Shown here piece after piece: positions 12,730 to 59,041 of a stretch of 64,000 bases of DNA. Every line of letters starts with the position of its first letter. The first letter of the stretch is position 1. Under the pieces are notes generated by a model, which ran no database searches, was not told where the DNA came from, and saw only the letters and a list, made by a program, of their open reading frames with translations. Source of the DNA: Gymnothorax reevesii (lineage: Eukaryota; Chordata; Actinopteri; Anguilliformes; Muraenidae). Both the position numbers and the translations under genes were made by a program. The DNA is taken from contig CM056587.1 in the NCBI GenBank assembly GCA_029721435.1, positions 14,289,167-14,353,166 on the forward strand. The letters run 5' to 3'.

Positions 12730-14320
12730 TGTTGCTCAGGACTGATGCTCCTCTGTTACAAAGCATTCCAGTAGAGTTCCAGTGCAGAACACTTTCTTTC
12801 AAGAATATCATCACATTTCACAATTTGTAATCTGTATTTAGAAAATGATCTTCACTTCATTCACTTGTCTCACCTTATTGAACTAATGTTATAGATCATG
12901 CAGTGGAGCCGTGTGCTTATAGCTTACAGGCTTTGAGATTAGTCATGTGTCGTCATTGTTGCGGTCCAGATGAGAAATCAAGTGTGGAGGCAGTGTACAA
13001 CCCAGTGGGACGTTTATTGACAGCTTGTATGGCAGTGATGGGGATGGAATCCATGAGGAAGAGGCGGGGATAGAACTCCAGATTAAGAAAGTACAGTTCA
13101 GTATAGATGTTTTAGATGAAGCAGAGATGTTAAGCACCGGCCAGTGCCATCCAGGATCACAGCCAGATGTTGTGCAGACTTTTCCAGCACCGAACTGTCG
13201 CACAGGAGGACATAGGTGTTTGAGCAGAACTCAGTTGCAATCCTGATGACCGTAGAAGGACTGGGAGCTTGTTCTTATAAACTGGGACTGGCAAACTGAC
13301 TTAGAGTAGGGTTAACTTGAACGAGGTCTCAATCCTGGACTCTGATAAGGATTGGAAGCTATTACAAATTAACTACTTTCCAGGAATGATCTTCAGGAAC
13401 TGCTGTCATTAAAGTACAAGCAGATATGGAAGGCGGAGAGTTTACATTGGAAATACTGACTGGTTCTAAGCACACAAAAGCACATTAAAATCCAGCAACT
13501 TGCAACACTGAGAAGAGAGCTTAAAGACCCGTCACCAGGCTAACCAGGTAATGTGATGCAGCCAGGGTTGGGGAGATGCACATGACGTAAACCAATCACA
13601 TGAAACGTACACCACATAGACACGCCCAGGGTCTGTATTACAAATAGTGTCATCCAGGAAGCTTGATTCCTTGTTCTTTTGTATTGTATCCTATGTGCCT
13701 TCTTGCTGTGCCAAAAGCATAATAAACACAACCAAGTCCATCTTTGCACCCGAGTCCAGCCCTTCTCTTCCTGTCCTCCTCGCACATCACTGGTGCTCAT
13801 AGCACAGGCCTTACATGTGTCCTACTGAGCGCAAGGGGAATATTATGTCCATTCCTTTATAACAGTCACTCATTCTTTTGTATTTTCAAGTTGTATCTAC
13901 AACTTTATTCTTTTTTTTCCTAAACTATTGGAGTAAAAGTTCTATTCAAATACTCTCACTATTTTATGATTGTTTAATTCCTTCCATGTAAATAATTGAC
14001 AAACCCTGTTCTTAAAATTTTTTTTTCGCTAAATATTTCCCTTGCGTAGGTTCAAAGTCAGAGAAAACCATTTTTTTTTAAATATATAGTATATTATAGG
14101 ACAATGTGACATGCATATTCTCTATCTGCTGGTTGCAGCGCTTCACTGAAGTAACATCGCCTGTATTGAGAGAAATATTGAAACCCAAGATGCCATGTTT
14201 TAATGGCCACAGCATTGCATCAAATGGAAAATATCTGTAATACATATATGTATTACTATGTGCTGAGCTGTGTATTTATATGTAGCAGTAAGCTATCTCA
14301 ATATTTAAACATCAATTCAG
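12730..14320. other. Gene-free stretch with an LTR-like 3' segment
   Basis: No gene was recognised. The part ending near 13800 has an AATAAA at 13721 followed by a short T/C-rich run, somewhat like the R-U5 end of a solo LTR. I could not find matching TG...CA ends or a target duplication. Confidence 0.3.
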
Positions 14321-14323
14321 CTA

Positions 14324-14637
14324 GATAAGAAAGATATACTTTATTGAACCCCGTGGGGTAATTTGTCCTCTGCATTTGACCCATCCTATAGTTAGGAGCA
14401 GTGGGCACCCAGAGAGCAGCGCCCGGGGACCAACTCCAGTTCGAAGGCCAGTTCCTTGGTCAGGGGTACTGGTTGGAGTGTTCCTATGGGGCATGTTTTT
14501 GTGGGTGGGGGAAACCGGAGTACCCGGAGGAAACCCACGCAAACACGGGGAGAACATGCAAACTCCACACAGACAGGCCCCAGGCCGGATTCGAACCCAC
14601 AACCTTCTTGCTGTGAGACAGCAGTGCTAACCACTGT
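14324..14637 (-). repeat. tRNA-derived SINE, head-truncated (copy 1)
   Basis: Read on the minus strand this is a SINE. A partial head contains a B box (plus-strand complement at 14587-14597). A conserved body follows ('gtgttcgcg' and 'ccggtttccccc' type motifs), and the tail resembles 'ggggttcaataaagtatatc'. It aligns along its length with 58232-58558. The A-box end, 'gcgccaccgtgccgccc' in plus-strand reading, is absent here. It is therefore truncated at its 5' end. Confidence 0.85.
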
Positions 14638-14659
14638 TAGATGCTCAAAGATGCTCAAT

Positions 14660-17030
14660 TACAAAACCATTCTGAACGCCATCTCTGCCATGATTCGGTT
14701 GCTTTTATTTTCCACCTGTACCAGACTATGAAGAGAGGATAGCCACACGTCACCCCAGCAAAGTTAACAAATAGATAGGCAGTTGGTCTATTCCAAACCG
14801 CGACCCGCTCATTCCCTCTATCAGAGTCCATGACAAAGCGCTCGTGGCGCACTGCAGACGGTGCTGGGGCCAGACCAGCATTTGTCTGTCAAACAGCGGG
14901 ACTTAAACTGCCGATTGTCGTCCGTAAATCACAGTTTAAGGTCGGGCCGTCTTTTTATTTCAGTCAGAGTACAAAATAGGATCGAATTTCCTTCCACTGT
15001 GCCGTTGTGCTCTAAATGTTCCCGTCCTCACAACTGCTACCTTCAAAGAGCAGATTTTCCAGGTCCTCAATTTGTTTTTGTTAGCGAGCACCCCTATCTG
15101 GCATGCCTCAAAACAGTATCCCTCATTCAGTCCTGTAGCATCACCGTTAACCGCTATATACACAGCACGTAAAATAAATTTGAATTTGAACAAATTTGTT
15201 CTCTCTAGATTTGGGTAATTGCGAGAAGTAATGGGGCAGAGTCTGAGGAGATTCGTTCACTTGGGCATAGCTCCAAATAGGTTGTCATTCAATAAGTCGA
15301 AATTGCGCGCTGGTGTGCGTAAGCATAAATCTGTTTTTTGTTTAACGTATGCCATTTCCTGATTTTCACTCCACCGCACGCTTTTTATATGGAGCTGCGT
15401 GAATTTAAATGAATGAGGCCCCCGGGGACTCCGAAGGCCGCAACGCAAGATTCACATCATTTTCATACTCATCAAAACATTCAAAAACCCCTAAGGATGT
15501 GGTAATTAATAGCGTAATGTTATGCTTCTTCAACTATTTTTTCAGGGGTTGCCTTTAGTTTTTCACCTGTGTTCATTCTACAAGTTAATAATATTAATAA
15601 TAAAAATATGACTAAATTCTCCGACAAAATATTAATTCTATGGGTAGGCCAACTAATGTAATATGGTTTATGTTAAAAATGCAGATATAGAATTATTTCT
15701 CTTCTTAAACTTGTAGAAATAGTTTATTTAATATGCTTCATTTGTCATCAGCACTGTGGCCATTTTCTCTAAAATAACATTACAGAAACTCAGTTCTCTA
15801 TTGGTTTAATTTCCTGCTTTGCATGCTGAACAGATTTGGTCAAATAGGACCAACCTTTCCCCATTGTGTTTTCTGCATTTATCAGTATGATTCAGATATT
15901 CTCTGGCGCTCCTTTCATACAAGTTGTTATGCGTATGGTGTTGCTCATAATGGTTGCTGGTTCAGAAACACAGCAGGTGAGCGCAGCGCTGCCATTAATT
16001 AAACGGCATGCAGAATGGCTTCAGGGAGATAGGAATCCACAGCTCTGTTCTTCAGGCTAAAGAAACAGCAGCTTGCATTGACTTCTTGTCAAACCCAGAC
16101 CATCTTGTGGAAGTGAATTACCTGTGGGACCGTGGATCAGACACCACTGTTTCTGAGGTGAATTAATCTCACCTCAGACACTCACCTCTCAAGAACGAAG
16201 GGACAGGTGTTTTGCTGCTCAACCAACTTGTTGCAAGTAAATTCACGACCTATTAGCCCCTTACAACCTACAAACCCATATACGGGTTTGTTAAATGCAG
16301 CTGCTGTATTCAAACCTACGGAACTTCAGGCCTATTTTAAATTGTAGTGGAGATCCCAAGGTTTATATTATCCCAATAATGTCTGGTTGAATTACAGGAA
16401 AGAGGGTATAAAATGACGCACAAGATGTAGATATTTTCCATTTGATGTAAGGCAGTGGCTATGAAAACATGGTGTCTTGGGTTTGAATATTTCTCTCAAT
16501 ATAAGGATGATAGCTTCAGTGAAGAGCTGCAACTAGCAGATACAGAATGTGTCCGTATGGCATTGTCCTACAATTTGATTTTTTTTAAGGAAAACTTATG
16601 TAAAAAAAAAAAAAGTCAAGAGTCTAAGGTGTTAAATTCAGAGCAGCTTTCTATTTCTGAAAATCCTAAAAATGAGTGGAGAGAAAATGGCAGACAGCCA
16701 TAGTTGCAGGTTTTTACAGTTGAGGGTAATTTTCAATAATAATACTTATAATTCTCCACAAGTCTCGTGTATCCAAGATATCATAAAACCAGAGCCTTAA
16801 ATGACCCCATAGCCTGAGAAGGAGTACAGTGAACTGGCAGGAACACATTTATATTTAATGGCTCACAGGCACTCGATGTTGGCTGGTCCTGTGAAGAATG
16901 AATCACTTGAGTCACTTCAGTATAGAGTGGGCAGGGTCACTCCAACTGGCACAGCATCCAGGGATTAAATTACCGTTTCACTGTGAACGAATCACTGCCA
17001 TATTTTTGATGGACATGCATTGATCTATCT
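14660..17030. other. Gene-free intergenic stretch
   Basis: No domain-bearing frame was seen. A perfect 10-bp hairpin with a 7-nt loop (TCTGAGGTGA / TCACCTCAGA) lies at 16152-16178. The frame at 16455-16703 has no recognised domain. Confidence 0.45.
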
Positions 17031-17059
17031 GCAGGTATTATTATATTTCGGTTCCATCT

Positions 17060-17320
17060 CATCGTGTGAGCTTTGCTCCTGAGTTCTACTGTATCTCACA
17101 ATTCTGCTCCAACTCACAATTCCTGAGATCTGTTCTCTCACTCACAATTGGCTTGATCTACTCTCCCACTCAATGATTCTATCATTCTGCTTTCTCACTC
17201 ACGGTTCCCTCGTTCTGCCCGGATGCAAGAATCCTCCGTTTCGCACAAGCTCATTATTCCCGACTCCTACTCAAAAGCACAAATCCTTAGTTCTGCTCTA
17301 ACTCACAGTTCCAGAGTAAG
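17060..17320. repeat. Degenerate tandem repeat
   Basis: Loose repetition of a 'ttctgctctaactcacaattcc'-type unit occurs six or more times with many substitutions. It appears to be an old, decaying minisatellite upstream of the gene. Confidence 0.5.
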
Positions 17321-17559
17321 AGCACCTTTTTTTCTACTGACAGGCTATTCCCAGGAAGATTCTTTGCTGGAGTCCTCCCCCATCATTTGCTCAAGAATTT
17401 TCATTTGTTTGTGGCATTGATTTCCACGAAATATAATATGGTGGTGACAACCTCACTCTGATTTAGTGTCAATATGAGTGAAGTTTAGATTCTTCAGTGA
17501 TAGCAGCAATCGAGTGTGTCGGTTCTCGCAACTCAAGGTGATGGATATCGTATTTGTTT

Positions 17560-18440
17560 ACCCTGCGCACGTGGAGGGCTCTGCGAGTTCCAAATCCAAT
17601 TGCATGGTCACGTCGGCGTTCGTTCAGGACGCAAGGCATTTCAATGTGAATAGCAGCATGCGGGCAAGAACAACCTAACATTTCTATGCTAACAGCCAAT
17701 GGTAACAGCATGTTATTCTAACTCGATTGAGCCAGCGGCAGTCACACAGAGGGAGGAAAGTGGAACAGCCGCCAGAAATGCAGCGCCATCTGTCGAATCT
17801 AAGCCGCAACAGCAGCGCCATACTCCTCCCGATTCTCCAATGATCACAGCTCGGCCGCAGCCCGTCGTCTTCCCGGCTCCATTTCCACGGGCTTTCCAGC
17901 ACTTCGAACCGCCCCAGGTCAGGACAAGAACCGACTGAAGGTAAAGCAGAAACTTTCAGGAGCACGAATAGTCCGAAGTAGAGGGAGAAATGTGATCCTT
18001 TCGTACTGTTCTTGCGATCGTCGCTGAGGAGGGAGCGAGTAACTGACTTCACGCATCAGCTCCTACACCACGCTGATATTAGAGCACCTCCTACCATAAC
18101 AAGACCTCGTCGCTGCACTAAGGATTTAAAGCGAGGACTGCAGCCTTTACTGTGCTCCTAGAACACGAGAAATAAGTTTTCCTTTTTTGGCGTCGGTGAA
18201 ATTTCGTTCTTTCCGCAGCACTGTTTATTTTGCTTGCGATTCCCCCTCTGCAAAAAAAGGTGCAATTAGGCTTCCCTGCAGCTCTCGTCTCCCCAGTGTG
18301 TCGCTGCCGCGGGCGATGTGCTGGAATAAAACAGGGCTGTATTTCACTGTTCTTCACAACCGTTATTATTAAACGAGAGCTTTAAATGCGAAGATGAACT
18401 CGCTGTGCTCTCGTCCGTCTTCAAGATTCGCTGCCTGTTA
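17560..18440 (+). promoter_or_regulatory. CpG-rich stretch, candidate promoter and 5' noncoding exon of UBE2E3
   Basis: CpG dinucleotides are much denser here than in the surrounding AT-rich DNA. The stretch lies 1-2 kb upstream of the first coding exon and has no transposon hallmarks. A good splice donor (GAAG then GTAAAG at 17935) could join a noncoding first exon ending near 17935 to the acceptor at 19217. UBE2E-type genes usually have a noncoding first exon and a CpG-island promoter. No TATA box or start site can be fixed from sequence alone. Confidence 0.45.
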
Positions 18441-18603
18441 AGCCGCTTTCACACCGGACGCGAAACGAATTTTTTTTTCGCACGACAGATTACATTCAAA
18501 GTCGATGCAAAGACGCGAATACGTGCGTATTCGCGTCTTGCACTGACTTCGAAAGCAATCTGTCGTGCGAAAAATTCGTTTCGCGTCCGGTGTGAAAGCA
18601 GCT
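18441..18603. mobile_element. Palindromic Harbinger-type MITE (163 bp)
   Basis: The element is a near-perfect palindrome from end to end. It starts with an AGCCGCTTTCACACCGGACG arm, and its mirror is centred on GAATACGTGCGTATTC near 18520. It is flanked on both sides by TTA (18438-18440 and 18604-18606), the 3-bp TWA target duplication of PIF/Harbinger elements. It sits between the candidate promoter and the first coding exon of UBE2E3. Frames crossing it on both strands are artefacts of the symmetry. Confidence 0.85.
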
Positions 18604-19337
18604 TTAGTATAACGTTATACCACCTTGCTATATTAGCATATAAAAATTCGAAAAAAGATTTGGCTCGATATCCAACTGTGTCTGTACCCGAAGCGGGCGA
18701 AAAATAATTAATTGTGCTGCTGTCTAATAATTTAATTCGCGGCAACCGCGTTTCGAAATGTTTACAAGCTTTGGGTGAATACCTTGAGTCATGAACTATA
18801 ATGTAGAGACTGACATGTTGCATTGCAGATAGTCTATGTTGTTCGACTGAGAAAACAGTTGACATGAAGCTTGTGCTCCCCTTGTCCTTCAGAATTGAAA
18901 CAGTTTGGAATCTGATGCATGATAGTCGCAGCTTCTGAGCCACATCATGATTGCTGTAGTTTTGTTTAGGATTCAAGCCGACAGCACCGACTCGAGCTAA
19001 TAAATAATCAAGTTCCTGTGTACATTATTGATTTATTTAACTTCCCGTTTGTCATACTTGTAGTTTGCGTGTCTAGCATGGTTATATAAGACTGTTGGCC
19101 TGAAAATATGTTTTATTATCATCTTGTTGGACTCAAAATTGCGAAGCAATTGATCTTACTGGCATTGTGTATAATGATCTTATCTAACATTATGTGCATT
19201 TTACGTTTATCCCCCAGCCGTTTGTACTTAATGATTTACTCATCAGTCGCCCGCATTCAGAGTCCGAGGCAGGGACGACTTTTGAGTACAAGACAAGTTC
19301 ATCAGGGGACTTCATATTTTTGCTGTCCAGGGGGAAA

Positions 19338-52987
<33,650 letters not shown>

Positions 52988-53520
52988 ACCCGTGGCATCT
53001 CACCCCCTCCCTCTGTACAACACGCTGCACATCTTTATAGCCTTCACAGTACAGACTTATGTGTACATGTCATACCGATTCTGCCCTGAGCAGGTGCCCA
53101 CCCGCTGAAGACGGAGCGCCCTCTACAGGTGAACGTTACTGGGGCAGGATTTTGTATATGTAGATTTAGTTATGTATAATTGCCTCCTTGCAAGTCTTGT
53201 TTCTTTGGGATATAAAAAAAATGTATTTTGTGATGTAATAAGGAAAACTGTTCCTAAAGCCTACCAAATATTATGGTGAATTTTATCCTAATCCATTATC
53301 TCTATGAATTTAAGCAAGAAAAATGATGAAAGAGGGCCTTGCAGTGAGAGTGTTGTCATTTATATGTAATCCTAATCCATTTTTGATTATATAGTTCACG
53401 TGGTGATGTTATCTGTTTGACCTCAGTTGGTTTGTAATGAACGCATTTCATTCACCATTTTTTCTCTCAGAAAAGATGCAGGTCCCCAATCACAACAAAC
53501 TCCACCCCTAACACAATAAA
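52988..53520 (+). other. ube2e3: UBE2E3 3' UTR (end uncertain)
   Basis: Untranslated sequence follows the stop codon. The first clean AATAAA hexamer is at 53515-53520 (CACAATAAACTCC). More distal A/T-rich polyadenylation sites are equally possible, since long 3' UTRs are usual. There is no frame of note. Confidence 0.55.
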
Positions 53521-53529
53521 CTCCTCCCC

Positions 53530-56500
53530 CAGGGTCATGTGTGCCGTGAGCTCTCATGGATGATTGGCAGTTAGAGCTGTCATTCAAATACCTCTCAGGT
53601 GTTGCCCAATTGGTTGTTGCTCGTTTACAGTGCTATACTTGTGAGCGGATCTTAGCGTAACTATGGATATTCTTTTGAATGTCTACCTCTACTTATTATA
53701 TCGTTATCATTTTGACAATTCTTATTGTGGAGCAGAACTGAATCTATGTTCAGGTCACAAAGAATTCAAGTGGTACTTAATTTCTTGAACAATTGTAAGT
53801 TTTTGAATGTGAACAGAAGCTTTCAGCTCATTGAAGATTCAAAATTTTGTTACTTGCAGTGCTGTTCATTTGAATTGGGAATAATACATAACAGTGTAGT
53901 GTGCTTTGGATGGCCAGGGATTTCACTCTGATCTCATTTTTACTCCTGACTATTGTGAAAAAAAATAATCGGTTTATTATGGATATTTAAAATGCTTTTC
54001 TAGTTTGGAGGAATGCTTCGTTTTCTGTGTGTGTGTTTTTTTTTTAATACACTTTCTGTTTTAGAGAATTCAATTTGTCCAATTTTTTTGTGTGAAAAAA
54101 GTTATTTTAAATATTTCCCACTGACTCGACAGGTGTAAGGCATTTTGGGGTTTTGTTGTGTGAGGCAGTCTTTTTTCAGACTCAATCCTGGGGTTCAGCT
54201 CCGTCTGCTGCTTCCTCAGTCGACCTTGGAAGTATGATGTCACTGGCTAATAGCAGTTGGGCTAACAGTATATGGACTTCTGGCTGTTAGCATATGGCAT
54301 TCTCCATACAAAAAAAAATCATCAAGTTTTCACATGAGCATAGCCAGTCTGTGTTTTAAGCTGTGTTTTCTGCTAAAATTTATTTTTAACTTTGCAAGAG
54401 AATTCAATAGATGTTGTTTTCTTACCTCAAGTTTTTTATTTTTGCAATCAAATTTTACAAAGCTGTCAGTTTAGTGAAATTTTTATTTTGGCTCTTAAAA
54501 TGTTTATAGCTTTGACTGTATATAGATATGAACAACTTAAAAGCTCCTCAAAAATGAGGCTAAAACATCTTGATCGCCATCTGGTGGCTGGCTACAGTAC
54601 AGGTTATAACCCCGTTCCCCCCATGTTAGTGGATGGGACATGGGCCATTATAAAAAATTAAAGTACCTGTCAAGTGATTTTTTTTTTTTTTTCTGAAGAT
54701 GGTTTCAGATGGTTAAGTAGTGCTAACCATGCCGATGAATGCTCAAGCTTTCAGCTTTTTGAGCTTTTTTGGTTTTATTTAGTTATTTGATACTACATAA
54801 AGGAGGTGTAACGTCATCATTGACAGACATTATTGACAGTGACTCCAAGGGAGGAAGTCTGAAATGCGACCATCATAAACCATCATTTAACATTAACTTC
54901 ACACATGCATAAGTTGCTAGGTCCCAGCACCTCTGAATATAACTCATGGTGATTTTGGAGGTCCAACGAAAATTGACAGTAGAATTGTCTTCGCTCTGAA
55001 CATATTGTCATGTACTCTTTGGAGGGACACTTTTGCTAATAAGTAAAGCCCGTTTGCTAGCAAACTAGCAAGGTAGTTTAGTTAGATTCTATTACAGGTC
55101 ACCGTCACCAATATGGCAGTGGAAATATAATTTAAAAAATCTCTTTACTCAGAATATAATATTCAGCTATGTTCATCGCAAAGATCTTTTTGACTGGTAA
55201 AAGACGGTTTGCTACCCTGCTACCTAGCTAGTAAATTGAGGTTCAGTAATCGGTCGCTTAGCTAGTTAGCTAGCGAGTTAATCAGAACTCATGTGAAAAA
55301 ATATAATAGCAGGGAGTACATTTACCCACAGACTAGCTATTTATTTACCTTATTTTAAAAGATTGTCACGGATTTTGAAATGGGGTTGTATGAGCTACTA
55401 GAAAATGGCTAATGTATTGGCCACCTAGCTAGACAATAGCTAGCAGTCGGTATGAGTTATTTTAGGCTGGTAAGAGCACTGGACATCAGTATGAGAGCCA
55501 AGCAATGTAGCTATTGCTAGTAGGGGAAGGCACCAAACGTATTGAGCCTCATAGAACTGCACTAGGAAAACTAGCTCAACCTTTAATAGGCTTTCAATTG
55601 CTTAAGAATAATGCTTTCAATGGGCCTATAGTTTGTCTTCATGGGAAACCTTACCTCTGGAGTAATTGGAAGTGGCTGTTTTTACGCCATTCGGCATGCG
55701 CAGTAGTGATAGGGTTAGGTTTAGGGGTGGGGTTAGGGTTAGGGTGACACCCTGAAGTCAGGCATTTGCCCGCCTACATTCCACATCAGGAATACAAGAT
55801 TGTACTTCACGCTTGCGCATGCAGAGGTTCGTAAGAATAGCTAATAGGAGTACATTTACAACTGGGGTTAGAATGGCCACTGCCCAGCAAATTAACCCTG
55901 GTCTCCTGTCAAACAATGACGAAGCCAGCTAGTTTGTGTAAAAAGCTGGGATATTTGTCTGCTACTGAGCGGAACGGGTGTATAGGTGGGACCTTGACAT
56001 CACAGCACAACCCCCAATCACTACTGTGCTGACTCTATCTCTAAATGTGTAAGATGGCAGCATTCGTATGAAAGATATTTTGGCTGCATGTTTGTTCAGC
56101 ATTTGGCCTTGAAGACGCATCGTCCATCTATATATACAGTCTATGTTGTAAAGATATCATTTAATGAAAATCCCATGTTCACTGTAATACATTGCAAACA
56201 ATTACGTAAAGTAAGAAAGTACTGTATCAAACTTGAATCATTGTGTTCTTGATTGGTGAAACGTGGACACTTGACTGCAGAAAGTGAATATTTGGCAAAC
56301 CTGCATTATATAATAAAAAACCCACGGAAAAATTATTATTGTTCTGGAACCATAGCAGCCTGTGATTCACCTCTGTCCTTAATTTGTTCAGTTAACAACT
56401 GTTACTGCTTCTAATATCCGTCAGTGCTACCAATATCTTGTGACATGCATAATGTGAATATGCTACTGTGTGCTTGATGCCATGCCTAGCTGTTTGTGAC

Positions 56501-56840
56501 ATTTGCTTGGAAAGGTACATAAACCATGTGAACATGAAAACTGCCAAAAAATATTTTAAACAAACGCTGAAATTGTGCTTCCTACAAAAAACAGAATACT
56601 GGGGTATTCTCAAGGACTGAGTTTGAGAACCAATTAACTAACATGTACACATGGACATTAGGTGACTCTAAATCTTTACGCACTCTTGGGTTAAACAATC
56701 TGCGGATATGTGCACATATACTGAGCAACAACTCAAATTAGCAAGTTGGTTAATGGACTCAAATTGGTCACCCAGTCTAAGTGACTGGAAAACAAAGCAC
56801 TGTTTGAAGAAATGAGTGTAAATGTTCACGAGGTAACATT
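53530..56840. other. Downstream intergenic or distal UTR stretch
   Basis: AT-rich with no domain-bearing frame. The part 55040-55450 is unusually rich in CTAG/AGCT tetramers. A hAT right-end-like 'actgagtttgagaacc' lies at about 56617-56632. Confidence 0.45.
55709..55745. repeat. Telomere-like TTAGGG tract
   Basis: AGGGTTAGGTTTAGGGG followed by GGGGTTAGGGTTAGGGTG gives about five degenerate TTAGGG units. It could be a short interstitial telomeric sequence. It is too short to imply a chromosome fusion. Confidence 0.7.
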
Positions 56841-56841
56841 A

Positions 56842-58195
56842 AATCCATCCTTCCATCCATTGTCTTCCGCTTATCCGGGGCCGGGTCGTGGGGGTTACAG
56901 ACTAAGCGGAGAGGCCCAGGTGCCCTCCTCCCCAGCCACTTCCTCCAACTCTATCTGGGGGATCCCAAGCCATTCCCAGGCCAGCCGGGAGATACAATCC
57001 CTCCAATGTGTCCTGGGTCTGCCTTGAGACCTCCTCCCAGTTGGACATGCCTGGAAAAACCTCTAAAGGGAGGCGTCCGGGAGGCATCCGGACTAGATGC
57101 CCAAACCACCTCAACTGACTCCTCTCAACGCAGAGTAGCAGCGGTTCTACTCTGAGCCTCTCCCGAATGTCTGAGCTCCTCACCTATCTCTAAGGGTCAG
57201 CCCAGCCACCCTGTGGAGAAAGTTCATTTCGGCCACTTGTATTCGCGATCTTATTCTTTCGGTCACCCAAAGCACGTGGCCATAGGTGAAGATTGGAGCA
57301 TAGATTGACCAGTACATCAAGCGCTTCGCTTTTATGCTCCGCTCCTTCACAGGCGTGACAGCCCATCAACATCCAGGACCTTCATCATCTCAGGGCGAAT
57401 CTGGTCCATCCCTGGTGACTTGCCTTTGCGGAGATTCTAACCACCTCAGTGACTTCCACCAGGGAAATGGGTAATGACTCGCCTGAGTCCTTGGTTCCTG
57501 CCTTCGCAATGTAGGGCATGTCTGGCGGATTCAGGAGTCCTTCAAAGTACTCCTTCCATCACCAGATGATATCCTCAGTCGAGATCAGCTGTTCACCAAA
57601 ACAGCCTGCGTGAAACCCTGCGTCCCCTTCCTGAGTCGTCTGATGGTTAGCCAGGACCTCTTTGAGGCCACCTGAAAGTCCTTCTCTATTGCCTCCCCGA
57701 ACTCCTCCCAAACCTCAGTTTTTGCTTCAGAAACTACCGCGGCTGCACTCCTTCTAGCCTGACGGTACTGGCCTGCTGAGTCGACGGTCCTCTGGGCCAG
57801 CCAAGCTCGAAAGGCCACCTCCTTCAGCTTGACAGCCTGCCTCACCGCTGGTGTCCACCAACTGGTTCTTTGGTTGCTGCCACGACTGGCACTTACAACC
57901 TTCAGGCCACAGCTCACGGCAGCCGCTTCCACAGTAGAGACTTTGAACAGGGTTCAATCGGACTCCATGTCCCTAGCCTCCCCCGGAAAAGCTCTTCCGG
58001 AGGTGAGAGTTGAAAATCGTACGGACTGGGTCCTCTACCAAACGTTCCCAGTTCACCCTCACTATACGATTAGGCTTCCCAAGGTCTGTCTGGTAGTCTT
58101 CCCGGCCATTTGATTCAACTCACCACCAGGTGGTGATCATTTGACATCTCAGCCCCTCTCTCTCACCCGAGCGTCCCAAGACATGGCCGCAGATC
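56842..58195 (-). pseudogene. Non-LTR retrotransposon (LINE) fragment
   Basis: On the minus strand, 57932-57585 reads NQRTSWWTPAVRQAVKLKEV and then EFGEAIEKDFQVASKRSWLTIRRLRKG. This is the linker between endonuclease and reverse transcriptase in fish LINEs. The 3' part (57183-56902) gives RVEPLLLCVERSQLRWFGHL and RMPPGRLP, the usual C-terminal block. The reverse-transcriptase core between them is deleted and stops are frequent. The 3' tail is a GGATGGAAGGATGG-type repeat at 56842-56860. The element is 5' truncated and dead. Clade (RTE- or Rex-like) is not resolved. Confidence 0.8.
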
Positions 58196-58231
58196 TGATG
58201 ACAATGATTAAAATTAAATACGATTTTTATT

Positions 58232-58558
58232 AAGATAAGATATACTTTATTGAACCCCGTGGGGTAATTTGTCCTCTGCATTTGACCCATCCTATAGTTA
58301 GGAGCAGTGGGCAGCCACAGAGCAGCGCCCGGGGACCAACTCCAGTTCTAAAGCCAGTTCCTTGGTCAGGGGTACTGGTTGGAGTGTTCCTATGAGGCAT
58401 GTTTTTGTGGGTGGGGGAAACCGGAGCACGCGGAGGAAACCCACGCGAACACGGAGAGAACATACAAACTCCACATAGAAAGGCCCCAGGCCGGTTTCGA
58501 ACCCACAACCTTCTTGTCGTGAGGCAGCAGTGCTCACCACTGCGCCACCGTGCCGCCC
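58232..58558 (-). repeat. tRNA-derived SINE, full head (copy 2)
   Basis: Read on minus it starts GGGCGGCACGGTGGCGCAGT, with A box TGGCGCAGTGG (complement of 58537-58547) and B box around 58493-58503. The body and the 'ggggttcaataaagtatatc' tail follow. It aligns with copy 1 at 14324-14637 but keeps the head. It sits just beyond the 5' break of the LINE fragment. Confidence 0.9.
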
Positions 58559-58599
58559 ATATTATAATCACACATATGCTTGGTTTCCGGCCCGTCTTG

Positions 58600-59040
58600 T
58601 ATTAACTTGCATTTCTTTTGTTGCTCCGTATATATAACCCATTTATTGCCCAAAAAGTGAGATTTAGAATTATTTTTGATGGTTGGAACCATGCCTTAAG
58701 GCAGCTGTTGCCTGGCACGCTGCACTCAGAAGAAAGACGAGCAGGAAACCGCACAGAACTACTGGTGCGTAATGTGCGCATGTCCAACTCTGCATCCCTG
58801 CTAAACGTCCACGAGAGAGTGACCACATTTTGCAACGCATAACACACTGTGGCAGTTTGCAGCACAGAGAGAAAAACCTGCATGGTTGACCCACTGCTTT
58901 GGAGTTCGCTGAGGTGCATTTGCTTGCCTCATGTCACACAATGTTGAAACACCCCTCTGTACTCGTGAAACTAGCGGATTATCAAGTAGGTTTGTATGCA
59001 TCTCAAGTGTCTTTCATTGCACACTAAAACAGCCAATCGA
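58600..59040. other. Intergenic stretch without recognised feature
   Basis: Short frames only. No domain or repeat pair was recognised. Confidence 0.45.
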
Positions 59041-59041
59041 A

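Noticed and set aside
12943..13800. Solo LTR
   Set aside because: AATAAA and a T/C-rich end are present, but no TG...CA boundaries, primer site or target duplication could be found.
18449..18976. 175-residue minus-strand frame
   Set aside because: It runs through the palindromic MITE and has no domain; the mirrored + frame is equally open because of the symmetry.
19194..19337. N-terminal extension of UBE2E3 from an upstream ATG at 19194
   Set aside because: That ATG lies before the splice acceptor at 19217, and the family start is the conserved MSSDRQ at 19338.
58230..58571. 113-residue minus-strand frame
   Set aside because: It is a translation of the tRNA-derived SINE; the same frame appears in the copy at 14321-14602.
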